From JAVVSR01 sp036654095 (GTDB taxonomy: Bacteria > Bacillota > Clostridia > Christensenellales > CAG-917): DNA of 64,000 nt. The stretch covers positions 1 to 64,000 of the forward strand of contig JAVVSR010000009.1 in assembly GCA_036654095.1 (NCBI GenBank). Direction: 5' to 3'. Positions 44,059-52,536 of the stretch are shown in pieces. Both the position numbers and the translations under genes were made by a program. Below the pieces are notes generated by a model that saw only the letters and a list, made by a program, of their open reading frames with translations, made no database searches and was not told where the DNA came from. Every line of letters begins with the position of its first letter. Within the stretch, counting starts at the first letter, position 1.

Positions 44059-44712
44059 TCACTTTCTTTCAGCTTCGAGCAGAGCGGCTTGATTAATCTT
44101 GCTGTACTTTTTTTGATACACTTTATGTTCGATAATCGAGCTAAGTTTGCTAACGGGTTTACTTCCGCCGACAGCGGCCGACATAATAAAGGTATAGCAG
44201 GCTTTGTCCAAAACCAAACAAGCGGTAAAAGCCTCATCAAGAGTGCGCCCAGTAGAAAGCGAACCAATGCCATTTAGCAAGCAAGCGCCGCGACCTTTAA
44301 GAGCGCTGACAATAGATGTAGCGTCATTGGTTTTAGCGGTTTTTGCAGTAGGGCCAACAATCTGCGCCATATCGTCAAGAACAGGCGGAACGGTAGCATT
44401 TACGCCAGCGACAGTGAGGCTGGCAATAGGAGATGTAACCATAATACAAGCAATATCTTCACGCTTTTCGTAAATGCTTTTATGCAAAAGAGCTTCTTTT
44501 AAAGTATGAGTAGGGAAAGAGTCCGATTTGCTAAAATCCATCACAAAGATGTCTTCACCAGTTAAATTTGCAAAGTCAACACCTGTTTTGGTAATATACA
44601 TAGTATTTGCGTTCTCTCTGACACTGATATTTGTAGCAACATTTCCGCAAAGATTATGTTCAAGAATTTTCTTTGCGTAAACAATAATTTTGCTAATTAA
44701 TTTAGCGTTCAT
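44059..44712 (-). CDS. Degenerate class II aldolase-like protein lacking zinc ligands
   Basis: 217 residues that align along the length with the neighbouring aldolase: CGNVATNISVREN, KTGVDFANLTGED, KEALLHKSIYEKREDI and GRTLDEAFTACLVLDKA. The zinc motif HSHP is replaced by VTSPIA, and ANHG is replaced by LNGIG, so all three usual His ligands are gone. It is probably a non-catalytic partner or a protein with a changed activity. Its stop lies 7 bp before the intact aldolase gene and its start overlaps the kinase stop by 4 bp, so it is under the same control and not a decayed pseudogene. Confidence 0.8.
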   Translation of the reverse strand: MNAKLISKIIVYAKKILEHNLCGNVATNISVRENANTMYITKTGVDFANLTGEDIFVMDFSKSDSFPTHTLKEALLHKSIYEKREDIACIMVTSPIASLTVAGVNATVPPVLDDMAQIVGPTAKTAKTNDATSIVSALKGRGACLLNGIGSLSTGRTLDEAFTACLVLDKACYTFIMSAAVGGSKPVSKLSSIIEHKVYQKKYSKINQAALLEAERK

Positions 44713-46247
44713 TTTTTACCTCCTTCAAAGCGGTGACCATTTGCAATCATATAGGTTTTGTGCAGGTCAAAATATATGCGCTTATATGTAGTGTAAAGTT
44801 CATTATAAATATCGGCGTTGTGTTTGTCGGGTTTGTAGGTTTTGGTAATTTTGACAAAATCGCGCGCGTCCTTGAAATTTTTAAGTTCGCCCAAACCGAT
44901 TAATGCAATAATAGCGGCGCCCAACGCGCCTGCGTTGCGCGGATTAGAAACGATAGAAAACTTAGCGCCAGTAATATCGGCAATAATTTGCATCCAAGCG
45001 TCATCTAAAGCGCCTCCGCCGATAATATGAAAGTCGTGACACTTAAAGCCATAGTCTTTTTTAAAGTTTTCCAATATCCATCTAAGATTATACGCGACAC
45101 CCTCATAAACGGCGCGCATCATATGCTCGCGCGTGTGTTCGGGGTTGATGTTGAAAAGAGTGCAACGGGTGGTTGTAGAGCTAACAGGGCATCTTTCGCC
45201 CATCATCCAAGGCGTGCAAATCAAATGGTCGCTACCTGCTGGAATAGCGCGGATAACATCATCCATATAGGCATAAATATCATCGCCATATTTTTCCTTT
45301 TCGGCAGAGAAGAATTGGTCGCAAATCCATTGAATATTGCTTCCTGCGGCCTCGGTAATGCCTGCAATCAAGTTCATTTCGGGGTCAGCGCTTTGAATAG
45401 CGGCGGCGCCGTGCATAAACTTTGTCGCTGTTTTTGAAGTGGCGGCTACCCAAGCGGACGTGCCTAAATAAATATGAACGTCGCCATCGCCGTTTTTGCC
45501 GCTTCCAACGCACGCAGCTTGTACGTCGTCGCACCCGCCAAATACAGGAGTGCCTATGTTAAGCCCCATATCGCGGGCGGCCTTTTCGGTTAAACCGTTG
45601 CCAATTTTGTCGGTGCTTTTAACAAGAGGAGGAAGTTTTTCAATTTCGACCCCGATAAGAGGGAACGCGCTCATCCAAGTTTTCTTTTTGAGGTCAAGGC
45701 CGTAGCTAGAAGCTCCCGATAATTCGGCAACCATTTCGCCCGTGCATTTCATTTTTAAAAAACCGTTCACATCAAGAAAGTACTTTGTTTTTTCATAAAC
45801 ATCGGGACGTTCATCGCGAATCCACTTGATTTTAGCAACGCAGTCTTTGCCCATAATAGGAGTTCCCACAATCATAGTGAACAGCTTTTTCCCGCCGAAC
45901 TTAGCCATAATTTCTTGCGCTTGCTTTTCTGCGCGAGCGTCAACCCAGGTGATGTTATTGTAAAGAACGTTACCTTTTTCGTCAACGGGAATAACGCCTT
46001 GCGCTTGTGTGGAAAAAATAATACCGCCAATATCGTCGGGCGAAGTTTTGGTTTTTTCGCAAACGGAGCGACTAGCTTTACAAACTGCCGCCCAGTAAAG
46101 GGCCGTATCCTGTTCGACCCACGCGGGATTAGGGTAGTAAGTGGGATAAGGCTCAACGCTGGTAGCTATAATTTTACCAGAATAGTCAACCAAGACTGCC
46201 TTATCCGAACTAGTCCCCATATCGTGGGAAATGATATATTTTGACAT
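44709..46247 (-). CDS. FGGY-family carbohydrate kinase (xylulokinase-like)
   Basis: 512 residues. ISHDMGTSSDKAVLVDYSG is the first phosphate-binding motif; GGCDDVQAACVGSG, the YLGTSAWV loop and IIGGGALDDAWMQIIAD are the second domain's motifs. It phosphorylates a ketose or polyol with ATP; xylulose is the closest textbook substrate, but FGGY specificity cannot be called by eye. ATG 46247 follows AGAGGTG by 7 nt; a GTG inside that SD was not used. The operon supplies an aldolase for the phosphorylated product. Confidence 0.9.
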   Translation of the reverse strand: MSKYIISHDMGTSSDKAVLVDYSGKIIATSVEPYPTYYPNPAWVEQDTALYWAAVCKASRSVCEKTKTSPDDIGGIIFSTQAQGVIPVDEKGNVLYNNITWVDARAEKQAQEIMAKFGGKKLFTMIVGTPIMGKDCVAKIKWIRDERPDVYEKTKYFLDVNGFLKMKCTGEMVAELSGASSYGLDLKKKTWMSAFPLIGVEIEKLPPLVKSTDKIGNGLTEKAARDMGLNIGTPVFGGCDDVQAACVGSGKNGDGDVHIYLGTSAWVAATSKTATKFMHGAAAIQSADPEMNLIAGITEAAGSNIQWICDQFFSAEKEKYGDDIYAYMDDVIRAIPAGSDHLICTPWMMGERCPVSSTTTRCTLFNINPEHTREHMMRAVYEGVAYNLRWILENFKKDYGFKCHDFHIIGGGALDDAWMQIIADITGAKFSIVSNPRNAGALGAAIIALIGLGELKNFKDARDFVKITKTYKPDKHNADIYNELYTTYKRIYFDLHKTYMIANGHRFEGGKK

Positions 46248-46269
46248 AATTTTCACCTCTTAATTGGAT

Positions 46270-47775
46270 TTATTTATCCATGCTACGTGTAAACTTATCG
46301 GTAACCGTAGCGAAAACCTTATCAAATTGAGCGAGCGCTCCGTCAATAATTTCGTCGGTGTCGGCCATTGAAGTGTATAAGCGACTGCCGGCAAGCGTAA
46401 CGATACCATTTGCCATATAAGCGGCGCCCATTTCTTCCATAGCAACTTTACGAGCGAGCATAACGGGTTTGTTTTTGAGCAAGCCAAGCGCGCTTTTTAT
46501 GAAACTCATACTACTGAAGTCATAACTCATAGCGCCAGTACATTCAAGGTGAACGATAGAGCCTTGATTATAAACAACGAACGGAAGCCCGTGTTTTGCA
46601 ATTAAAGTTTTTAAGCCTGCGGCTAAACGGTCGCCTGCAAGCCCGGCTTTTTCGCAAGCATTAGTCGCTGCAATTTCTTGAATACAGCAGTAGCCTGCGT
46701 ATGAAGAAAGGGGATTTGCCGCTAAAGTGCCGCCAACATATGCGCGGTGTCCGAGAGTTGCGACGCCTGCCGCCATAAGGTTTGCGTATTCAGCTTTTCC
46801 GCCAACGCCACCGGCTGCGGGATAGCCACCGGCAATAATTTTGCCAAATATAGTTAAATCGGGTTTAATTCCAAAGAAACCTTGCGCGCCGCCTAAGCCC
46901 ATTCTGAAACCAGTGACTACTTCGTCAAAGATAAACAATGCGCCATATTTGTGGGCGAGGTCAAGTGCTTTTTGGTTGTAATCAAAGTCGATAGGACGAG
47001 TGCCGCTTTCGGGGCCAACAGGCTCAACAATAACAGCGGCAGTACCGCCACGCAATTTGTTTTTACGCAACATAGACTCAAGCATGCCTAAGTCATTTGG
47101 GCGAACTTCGTCGGTTGTGCCATAGCAACCCTTCGGAATGCCGTGGCTTTCTAATAGAAAACGACTTCCCGGAATTTTTAATCCGTAAACCATTTGGTCA
47201 GACCAACCGTGATAAGCTCCGCCAACTTTAACTACGCGCTTATTTTTCGTCGCGCAACGGGCAACACGGATAGCCGCCATAACAGCTTCTGTGCCTGAAC
47301 CCAACATTCTAAACTTTTCAACGGCAGGCATATGCTTGTTAATTTCTTTAGCGAGCAACAACTCAGCTTCGTGAAACAAACCAGTTACAGGGCCACATTC
47401 TTTAATAAGTTTAATAACCTTTTCTTGAACAGCGGGATAATTGCTTCCTAAAATAGTAGGGCCGCCAGCTTGCAAAAAGTCATAATACTTGTTGCCGTCA
47501 ATGTCATATAAAAATGCGCCTTCAGCCTTTGTGATACAAATAGGGAAAGGTTTATTGAAGGCCAAATTATGCTGCACTCCACCAGGAATGTAGGTTTTTG
47601 CCTCAGTGGTAATGGCTTTTGATTTAGCGCATTTAGTTTCAAAATGCTCCAAAACTTTTTTGTAATCATCATCAGCAACGCACCAAATTGGTTTGTTGGT
47701 AAGAGCCTCAAGCTCATCATAAATTGTTTGTGCCTTAGGCCAAGTGGCCTTGTCTGCGGCGTAACCGTTTCTCAT
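46270..47775 (-). CDS. Class III aminotransferase, GSA aminomutase-like, with N-terminal extension
   Basis: 501 residues, about 70 longer than HemL. After the extension (WPKAQTIYDELEALTNKP) the enzyme shows YIPGGVQHNLAF, YDIDGNKYYDFLQAGGP, GSGTEAVMAAIRVAR, FDEVVTGFRMG (PLP Asp) and FGKIIAGGYPAAG (Schiff-base Lys). It is a paralogue of the enzyme at 34922 by family but not by close identity. It probably aminates or deaminates a sugar aldehyde or amino alcohol ahead of the kinase and aldolase steps; this is inference. AGGAGG ribosome site. Confidence 0.87.
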   Translation of the reverse strand: MRNGYAADKATWPKAQTIYDELEALTNKPIWCVADDDYKKVLEHFETKCAKSKAITTEAKTYIPGGVQHNLAFNKPFPICITKAEGAFLYDIDGNKYYDFLQAGGPTILGSNYPAVQEKVIKLIKECGPVTGLFHEAELLLAKEINKHMPAVEKFRMLGSGTEAVMAAIRVARCATKNKRVVKVGGAYHGWSDQMVYGLKIPGSRFLLESHGIPKGCYGTTDEVRPNDLGMLESMLRKNKLRGGTAAVIVEPVGPESGTRPIDFDYNQKALDLAHKYGALFIFDEVVTGFRMGLGGAQGFFGIKPDLTIFGKIIAGGYPAAGGVGGKAEYANLMAAGVATLGHRAYVGGTLAANPLSSYAGYCCIQEIAATNACEKAGLAGDRLAAGLKTLIAKHGLPFVVYNQGSIVHLECTGAMSYDFSSMSFIKSALGLLKNKPVMLARKVAMEEMGAAYMANGIVTLAGSRLYTSMADTDEIIDGALAQFDKVFATVTDKFTRSMDK

Positions 47776-47787
47776 ATTAAAAACCTC

Positions 47788-48366
47788 CTACTTTTTTAAA
47801 AAAGCTATAAATTTATTTATTGATTGTTTAAGTTCAATATCATTGTCAAAAGGCTTGTTTTTTATAAAACGCTGAAAAACAAAGCCGAAATACGAGCCCA
47901 ACAGTAAAGCTGAAATTTCCTCTGTTGTGAAGTACTCCAAAGTTTTTTCGTACGAGTAATGCGTCGAAATGCGTTCCTCTGCCAAATTGTAAATTTCATT
48001 AAAACTGCTTGATTCGCCCTTGCTTAAAATGCCTCGCATCAACAGTTCACCAGTAAGATACGGGTAGGGAATAGTATCTTCAACAAGCTTGTCCATAAGC
48101 GCGGTAATTGAAAAACTAACATCGCTATCTTGCCATACTGCCGCTAAATCACTAATTTCCTCATTGGCTATCTGTTCCAACAAATCATCAAGCGATGCAA
48201 AGTGTGTGAAAAAAGTGCTTCTACTAACATCGGCAGCCTCGCTTATTTCGTCAATGGTAACATTGCCGATACCCTTGTCTTCAAAGAGTTTTTTTGCACT
48301 ATGTAGTAATGCTTTGTGAGTATTGTTCTTTTTGCGTAACCGCCTCGAATTGTTTTGTTCGTCCAT
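47788..48366 (-). CDS. TetR/AcrR family transcriptional regulator
   Basis: 192 residues. The helix-turn-helix near residues 33-52 (VTIDEISEAADVSRSTFFTHF) is typical TetR, with a divergent ligand-binding domain. It is first in the operon, 12 bp from the aminotransferase gene, so it probably represses its own operon and senses a pathway substrate. Two palindromes upstream are candidate operators. Confidence 0.92.
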   Translation of the reverse strand: MDEQNNSRRLRKKNNTHKALLHSAKKLFEDKGIGNVTIDEISEAADVSRSTFFTHFASLDDLLEQIANEEISDLAAVWQDSDVSFSITALMDKLVEDTIPYPYLTGELLMRGILSKGESSSFNEIYNLAEERISTHYSYEKTLEYFTTEEISALLLGSYFGFVFQRFIKNKPFDNDIELKQSINKFIAFLKK

Positions 48367-48444
48367 GTTGTCCCTTTTAAATTAAATAATATATTTATTG
48401 TAGCACAAGCAAATAGGATTTGTAAACAATTTTTTGCACTATAA

Positions 48445-48473
48445 TACAATTTTGTACTAACAATTATAATTGT
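48445..48473. promoter_or_regulatory. Paired palindromes, candidate TetR operators
   Basis: ACAATTATAATTGT (48460-48473) is a perfect 14-bp palindrome; TACAATTTTGTA (48445-48456) has 5-bp inverted arms. Both sit upstream of the tetR gene where its promoter should be. Spacing centre to centre is about 16 bp. Confidence 0.5.
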
Positions 48474-48640
48474 ACCCGCAAATTTATGTTAATTAATTAG
48501 TTTTATTATTTGCTTGTTGGCGGTTTCTATTCAAAAGCGACACGACTAAGTCAATATTTAATTGTAGGCGCGCGCGCACACTTATATACATATAATACTT
48601 TGTACATATTTGATGTAACAAAAAAATTTAGCGTTTTTCA

Positions 48641-48669
48641 TTGACAAGGACACTATGTGCTAGTATAAT
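48641..48669 (+). promoter_or_regulatory. Consensus promoter of greA-lysS
   Basis: TTGACA 48641-48646 and TATAAT 48664-48669, 17-bp spacer. Confidence 0.85.
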
Positions 48670-48719
48670 AGGCAAATAGATAAAAGAAGGGTGTTTTTTA
48701 GCACATCTTGGAGGACATA

Positions 48720-49193
48720 ATGGAAAAAGAAGTATTCTTAACACGCGAGGGATATGACAAATTAAAACGCGAGTACGAAGAGCTTTGTGGTAACGGGCGC
48801 AAGGAAATGGCAGAAAAAATTAGAATTGCGCGCGAGTTTGGCGACCTAAGTGAAAATGCCGAGTATGACGCCGCCAAAGAGGAACAAGGGTTTTTAGAAA
48901 AGCGAATTAAGGAAATCAATGAGATGATTACCTGCGCCGTTCTTATTGACGAAAACAATATTGATACTAAAATTGTTGGAATTGGCTGTATGGTTAAGCT
49001 GTTAGACATCGAGTATGATGAAAAACTTGAATATCGTATTGTGGGCACGAGCGAAGCGAAAATTGAGGAAAATCTTATAAGCAACGCATCGCCATTGGGG
49101 AACGCGCTTATCGGGAAAAAGAAGGGCGCGATTGTTGACGTAGTGACCCCTGCTGGTGTTACCAAATACAAAATATTAGGCATTACGGCTTAA
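48720..49193 (+). CDS. greA: Transcription elongation factor GreA
   Basis: 157 residues, normal length. LTREGYDKLKREYEEL starts the N-terminal coiled coil; FGDLSENAEYDAAKEEQ is the acidic tip that enters the RNA polymerase secondary channel; the C-terminal domain ends DVVTPAGVTKYKILGI. It rescues backtracked polymerase by stimulating RNA cleavage. ATG 48720 follows GGAGG by 5 nt; a start 12 nt earlier would overlap the SD. Confidence 0.96.
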   Translation: MEKEVFLTREGYDKLKREYEELCGNGRKEMAEKIRIAREFGDLSENAEYDAAKEEQGFLEKRIKEINEMITCAVLIDENNIDTKIVGIGCMVKLLDIEYDEKLEYRIVGTSEAKIEENLISNASPLGNALIGKKKGAIVDVVTPAGVTKYKILGITA

Positions 49194-49206
49194 AGAGGGA
49201 GAATAT

Positions 49207-50706
49207 ATGGCAGATTTTGTGTCCGACCAAAGTGTCGAAACCGCTGAAATAGATATTAATGAAATAGTTCGACTTCGCAAGGACAGGCTACAAGAATTGG
49301 TTTCTTCGGGTAAAAATCCTTACGAAATTGTTAAATTTGAAAGGACGGCTTCTAGTCGCGCAATTATTGACAATTACGCCGACTATGAGGGTAAATCTGT
49401 GCGCATTGCGGGCAGGCTTATTTCAAAACGGGTTATGGGCAAAGCAAGTTTTTCTAATTTGCTCGACGGTGATGGTTCAATTCAGCTTTATTTTAAAAAA
49501 GATATACTAGAAGAGTCGTATGAGGATTTTAAGAAATACGATATTGGCGATATAATTGGTATCGAGGGTGAGGTTTTTACTACACATAAAGGCGAAATTA
49601 GCGTTAAAGTTACTTGTGTAACTCTGTTGTCTAAATCGCTGTTGCCGCTACCTGAAAAATGGCACGGCTTAACGAACACTGACTTGCGCTATCGTCAACG
49701 TTATGTTGACCTTATTGCAAACCCCGAAGTTAAGGAAACTTTTGTTAAACGAAGCAAAATTATTAGCGCGGTTCGTGAGTTTTTAGATAATCGCGGTTTT
49801 GTTGAAGTGGATACTCCAATTTTAAATACAATCGCTGGCGGAGCGACAGCGCGTCCGTTCGTTACGCACCACAACACGTTGGATATCGATATGTATATGA
49901 GGATTGCGCCCGAACTTTATTTAAAACGCCTTATCGTCGGCGGATTTGAAAAGGTTTACGAAATGGGGCGTCTTTTCCGCAACGAGGGTATGGATACGCG
50001 TCATAATCCCGAGTTTACAACGGTTGAACTGTACGAGGCCTACACCGATTATAACGGCATGATGGATATCACGGAAAAACTGTTTGAGTTTGTCGCGATG
50101 AAAGTTTTGGGGACAACTGAAATTAATTATCAAGGCATAGATATAAGTTTAAAAGCTCCGTGGCGCAGGGTTACTATGGCCGACATTGTTAAGGAAGTTA
50201 CCGATATCGACTTTAATAACGATGATTTAGCCGTCGCCACAAAAAAGGCAGAAGCGTTGGGCGTTGGTTTCCCGAAAGATGTTACGTGGGGCAATGCGCT
50301 TTATACTGTTTTTGACCAACTCATTGAAGAAAAGTTAGTGCAACCAACTTTTGTTATTGACTATCCTGTTGAAGTTAGCCCTCTGGCTAAGCGTAAGCCC
50401 ACCGATAGTCGCTTAACGGAACGTTTTGAATTTTTTATTACAAGTCGTGAAATGGGCAATGCTTTTTCGGAACTTAATGACCCTATTGACCAACGCGAGC
50501 GTTTTATGGCACAGGTTAAGCAACGGGAAAAGGGTGATGACGAGGCTCAAATGATGGATGATGACTTTGTAACCGCGTTAGAATATGGTTTGCCGCCGAC
50601 AGGTGGGTTGGGGATAGGCATTGACCGTATGGTTATGCTGTTGACCGACCAAGCGTCAATTCGCGACGTACTTTTATTTCCGACGATGAAGCCTAATAAA
50701 AAGTAG
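49207..50706 (+). CDS. lysS: Lysine--tRNA ligase, class II
   Basis: 499 residues. An OB-fold anticodon domain (about 60-160, IAGRLISKRVMGKASF) precedes the class II core: motif 2 RNEGMDTRHNPEFTTVE and motif 3 GGLGIGIDRMVMLL. It charges tRNA-Lys. It follows greA by 13 bp with an AGAGGGAG ribosome site, the usual greA-lysS pairing of Firmicutes. Confidence 0.97.
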   Translation: MADFVSDQSVETAEIDINEIVRLRKDRLQELVSSGKNPYEIVKFERTASSRAIIDNYADYEGKSVRIAGRLISKRVMGKASFSNLLDGDGSIQLYFKKDILEESYEDFKKYDIGDIIGIEGEVFTTHKGEISVKVTCVTLLSKSLLPLPEKWHGLTNTDLRYRQRYVDLIANPEVKETFVKRSKIISAVREFLDNRGFVEVDTPILNTIAGGATARPFVTHHNTLDIDMYMRIAPELYLKRLIVGGFEKVYEMGRLFRNEGMDTRHNPEFTTVELYEAYTDYNGMMDITEKLFEFVAMKVLGTTEINYQGIDISLKAPWRRVTMADIVKEVTDIDFNNDDLAVATKKAEALGVGFPKDVTWGNALYTVFDQLIEEKLVQPTFVIDYPVEVSPLAKRKPTDSRLTERFEFFITSREMGNAFSELNDPIDQRERFMAQVKQREKGDDEAQMMDDDFVTALEYGLPPTGGLGIGIDRMVMLLTDQASIRDVLLFPTMKPNKK

Positions 50707-50740
50707 TGGATAAGCGTATTAATGTTAATTACTGAAAATA

Positions 50741-50775
50741 AAAAACCGCAAATATAAAGTTTGCGGTTCTTTTTA
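50741..50775. terminator. Bidirectional terminator after lysS
   Basis: AACCGCAAA (50744-50752) pairs with TTTGCGGTT (50760-50768), with T-rich tails on both strands. It also ends the convergent sulfatase-maturase gene. Confidence 0.85.
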
Positions 50776-50806
50776 TTAAAATTATTGTAAAGCGAATTAC
50801 GAAATA

Positions 50807-51904
50807 TTAAGTGTTAGTTTTTTCGTGCATGAAAACTCGAAACAGCGGCAAACAAGCTTCAAAAAAAATTCGATATGCCTCACAGTAGTCGCAATTTATC
50901 CTGTATCTTTTGCAACCGCCGTGACATAATTTAAAGTACTTACACGCGGCGCACTTTTGTGAAACCTTAAAACTATCGCTTATAAATTTTGTAGCAATAG
51001 TAGATTTTTCCATTTCGTCAAATGAAGTATCTTTAAAATTGCCTAGGCAATATTCGTCTAAACAATAAAAGTCACAAGGATAGCACGCTCCGTCGCCTTC
51101 AACGACATAATGATGTCCGCAAAAACCGTTCATTCCACACTGCTCGGCAGGCCTTCCAAGATACAGCTGCACTAGATTATCAAACATTCTAATAGATACA
51201 TAATTGCCTTTTATGTAGTCTTTTACATACAAGTTAAAAAGACGAATTAGGTAGCTCGCATAGTCTTTAGTTGTTAAAATAAACCTGTCGGGGCTGTTGT
51301 TTTCCAAGGGACTTAAGTAAGGCGTAAATTGTAAATATTTAAATCCGCTTTCTTTATAATATTTATATACTTCTTCAATGTTGCTTGCAATATCGCGTGT
51401 TAATACACATAATATGTTGTATTCAACACCGTATTTTGTCAAATAATTAATTCCATCAATGGTTTTTCCGTAGGCAAACATACCTTCTTTAAGCCTGCGT
51501 TCGCGGTTAGCTTTTTGGTTGCCGTCAAGCGACACTCCAACTAAAAATTTATGCTTTAAAAAAAACTTTGCCCAATCATCATTTATTAAAGTTCCATTAG
51601 TTTGTATGCTATAAAATATAGCGTTGTTACTAACGTTTTTTGCTTGTACAACTTCAACAAAATGAGTGTAAAAATCAAGCCCAGAAAGTAATGGCTCGCC
51701 TCCTTGAAATGCAAAACTTATAGGTTTTTTTTGTGCAAATTCAAAAGCTCGGTCAATTAGTTTGTCGGCAGTTTCATAGCTCATTAGCCCGTGCGAATAG
51801 CTTTCGCGACTCATCGCTTCTGCGTGATAAAAGCAATATCCGCACTTCATATTGCAAAGGCTGGACGCTGGTTTTATTAATAAGTTTAATGGTTGATTTG
51901 ACAT
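50807..51904 (-). CDS. Anaerobic sulfatase-maturating enzyme (radical SAM, SPASM)
   Basis: 365 residues. CNMKCGYCFYHAE is the radical SAM cluster motif, FAFQGGEPLLSG the GGEP motif, and the C-terminal cysteines (CGMNGFCGHH, CYPCDFYC, CAACKYFKLCHGGCKRY) are the SPASM pair of auxiliary clusters. It converts a Cys or Ser in sulfatases to formylglycine without oxygen. The substrate is probably the sulfatase encoded 600 bp away. GAGG precedes the ATG by 6 nt. Confidence 0.94.
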   Translation of the reverse strand: MSNQPLNLLIKPASSLCNMKCGYCFYHAEAMSRESYSHGLMSYETADKLIDRAFEFAQKKPISFAFQGGEPLLSGLDFYTHFVEVVQAKNVSNNAIFYSIQTNGTLINDDWAKFFLKHKFLVGVSLDGNQKANRERRLKEGMFAYGKTIDGINYLTKYGVEYNILCVLTRDIASNIEEVYKYYKESGFKYLQFTPYLSPLENNSPDRFILTTKDYASYLIRLFNLYVKDYIKGNYVSIRMFDNLVQLYLGRPAEQCGMNGFCGHHYVVEGDGACYPCDFYCLDEYCLGNFKDTSFDEMEKSTIATKFISDSFKVSQKCAACKYFKLCHGGCKRYRINCDYCEAYRIFFEACLPLFRVFMHEKTNT

Positions 51905-51962
51905 TTGTTACCTCATAAGTATTGTAATACATTTGTATCCAAATAGCAATAAATAATATTGA

Positions 51963-51991
51963 TTGACACATACTTGTAAATAAGTTATAAT
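51963..51991 (+). promoter_or_regulatory. Consensus promoter of the small lipoprotein gene
   Basis: TTGACA 51963-51968 and TATAAT 51986-51991, 17-bp spacer; AGGGGG ribosome site follows at about 52009. Confidence 0.85.
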
Positions 51992-52021
51992 AAAATCATC
52001 AAATAGCTAGGGGGTTTTTTC

Positions 52022-52420
52022 ATGAAAAAAACTTTTAAAATTGTTACTCTATTACTAATAGTCACCCTGATGGCGATATGCTTTACCGCGTGTGTACCCA
52101 GTAACGTAGAAAAAGCTAAAGCAAAACTTGAAAAAGCAGATTATAAAGTGGTTGCAGAAAGCTTAGACAGTGAAGATAAAGCTGAAGGTTTGACGGGCGC
52201 GCTCGTTGCAAAGAAGGGCGGTGTAGTTCCGACAGATATGATTGCCGTTAGTTGGTTTGCATCAAAGAAAGAAGCTAAAACGTTTTATGACAAAAACAGT
52301 TCTGATTTTGCTGAAATGCAAGCAACTTATAAATCGCTTACCGGAAAGACTATTGAACTAAAGATTTCGGGTAAATGTATTTATGTAGGCACAACAGATG
52401 CGATTAAGGATTTTAACTAA
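52022..52420 (+). CDS. Small lipoprotein of unknown function
   Basis: 132 residues. A hydrophobic N-terminus ends in the lipobox FTAC (Cys24), so the protein is anchored to the outer face of the membrane. The mature part is about 108 residues with several Lys/Glu helices and no known motif. It lies between the sulfatase maturase and the sulfatase but on the opposite strand with its own promoter and terminator. Confidence 0.75.
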   Translation: MKKTFKIVTLLLIVTLMAICFTACVPSNVEKAKAKLEKADYKVVAESLDSEDKAEGLTGALVAKKGGVVPTDMIAVSWFASKKEAKTFYDKNSSDFAEMQATYKSLTGKTIELKISGKCIYVGTTDAIKDFN

Positions 52421-52467
52421 TCAAGTAAATTGTATTGTTCAATTTATAAATTTTAAATAATAATAAA

Positions 52468-52498
52468 AAAACTACCATATAATGTGGTAGTTTTTTTG
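52468..52498. terminator. Bidirectional terminator
   Basis: CTACCA (52472-52477) pairs with TGGTAG (52485-52490), extended by A/T pairs, with T-runs on both strands. It serves the lipoprotein gene and the convergent sulfatase gene. Confidence 0.85.
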
Positions 52499-52536
52499 TT
52501 TAATAATTAGTCAATTAAGCAACTAAATATTGTATT

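Noticed and set aside
44051..44273. Longer N-terminus for the intact aldolase
   Set aside because: It would overlap the neighbouring gene by over 200 bp, is not aldolase-like, and a good SD precedes 44051.
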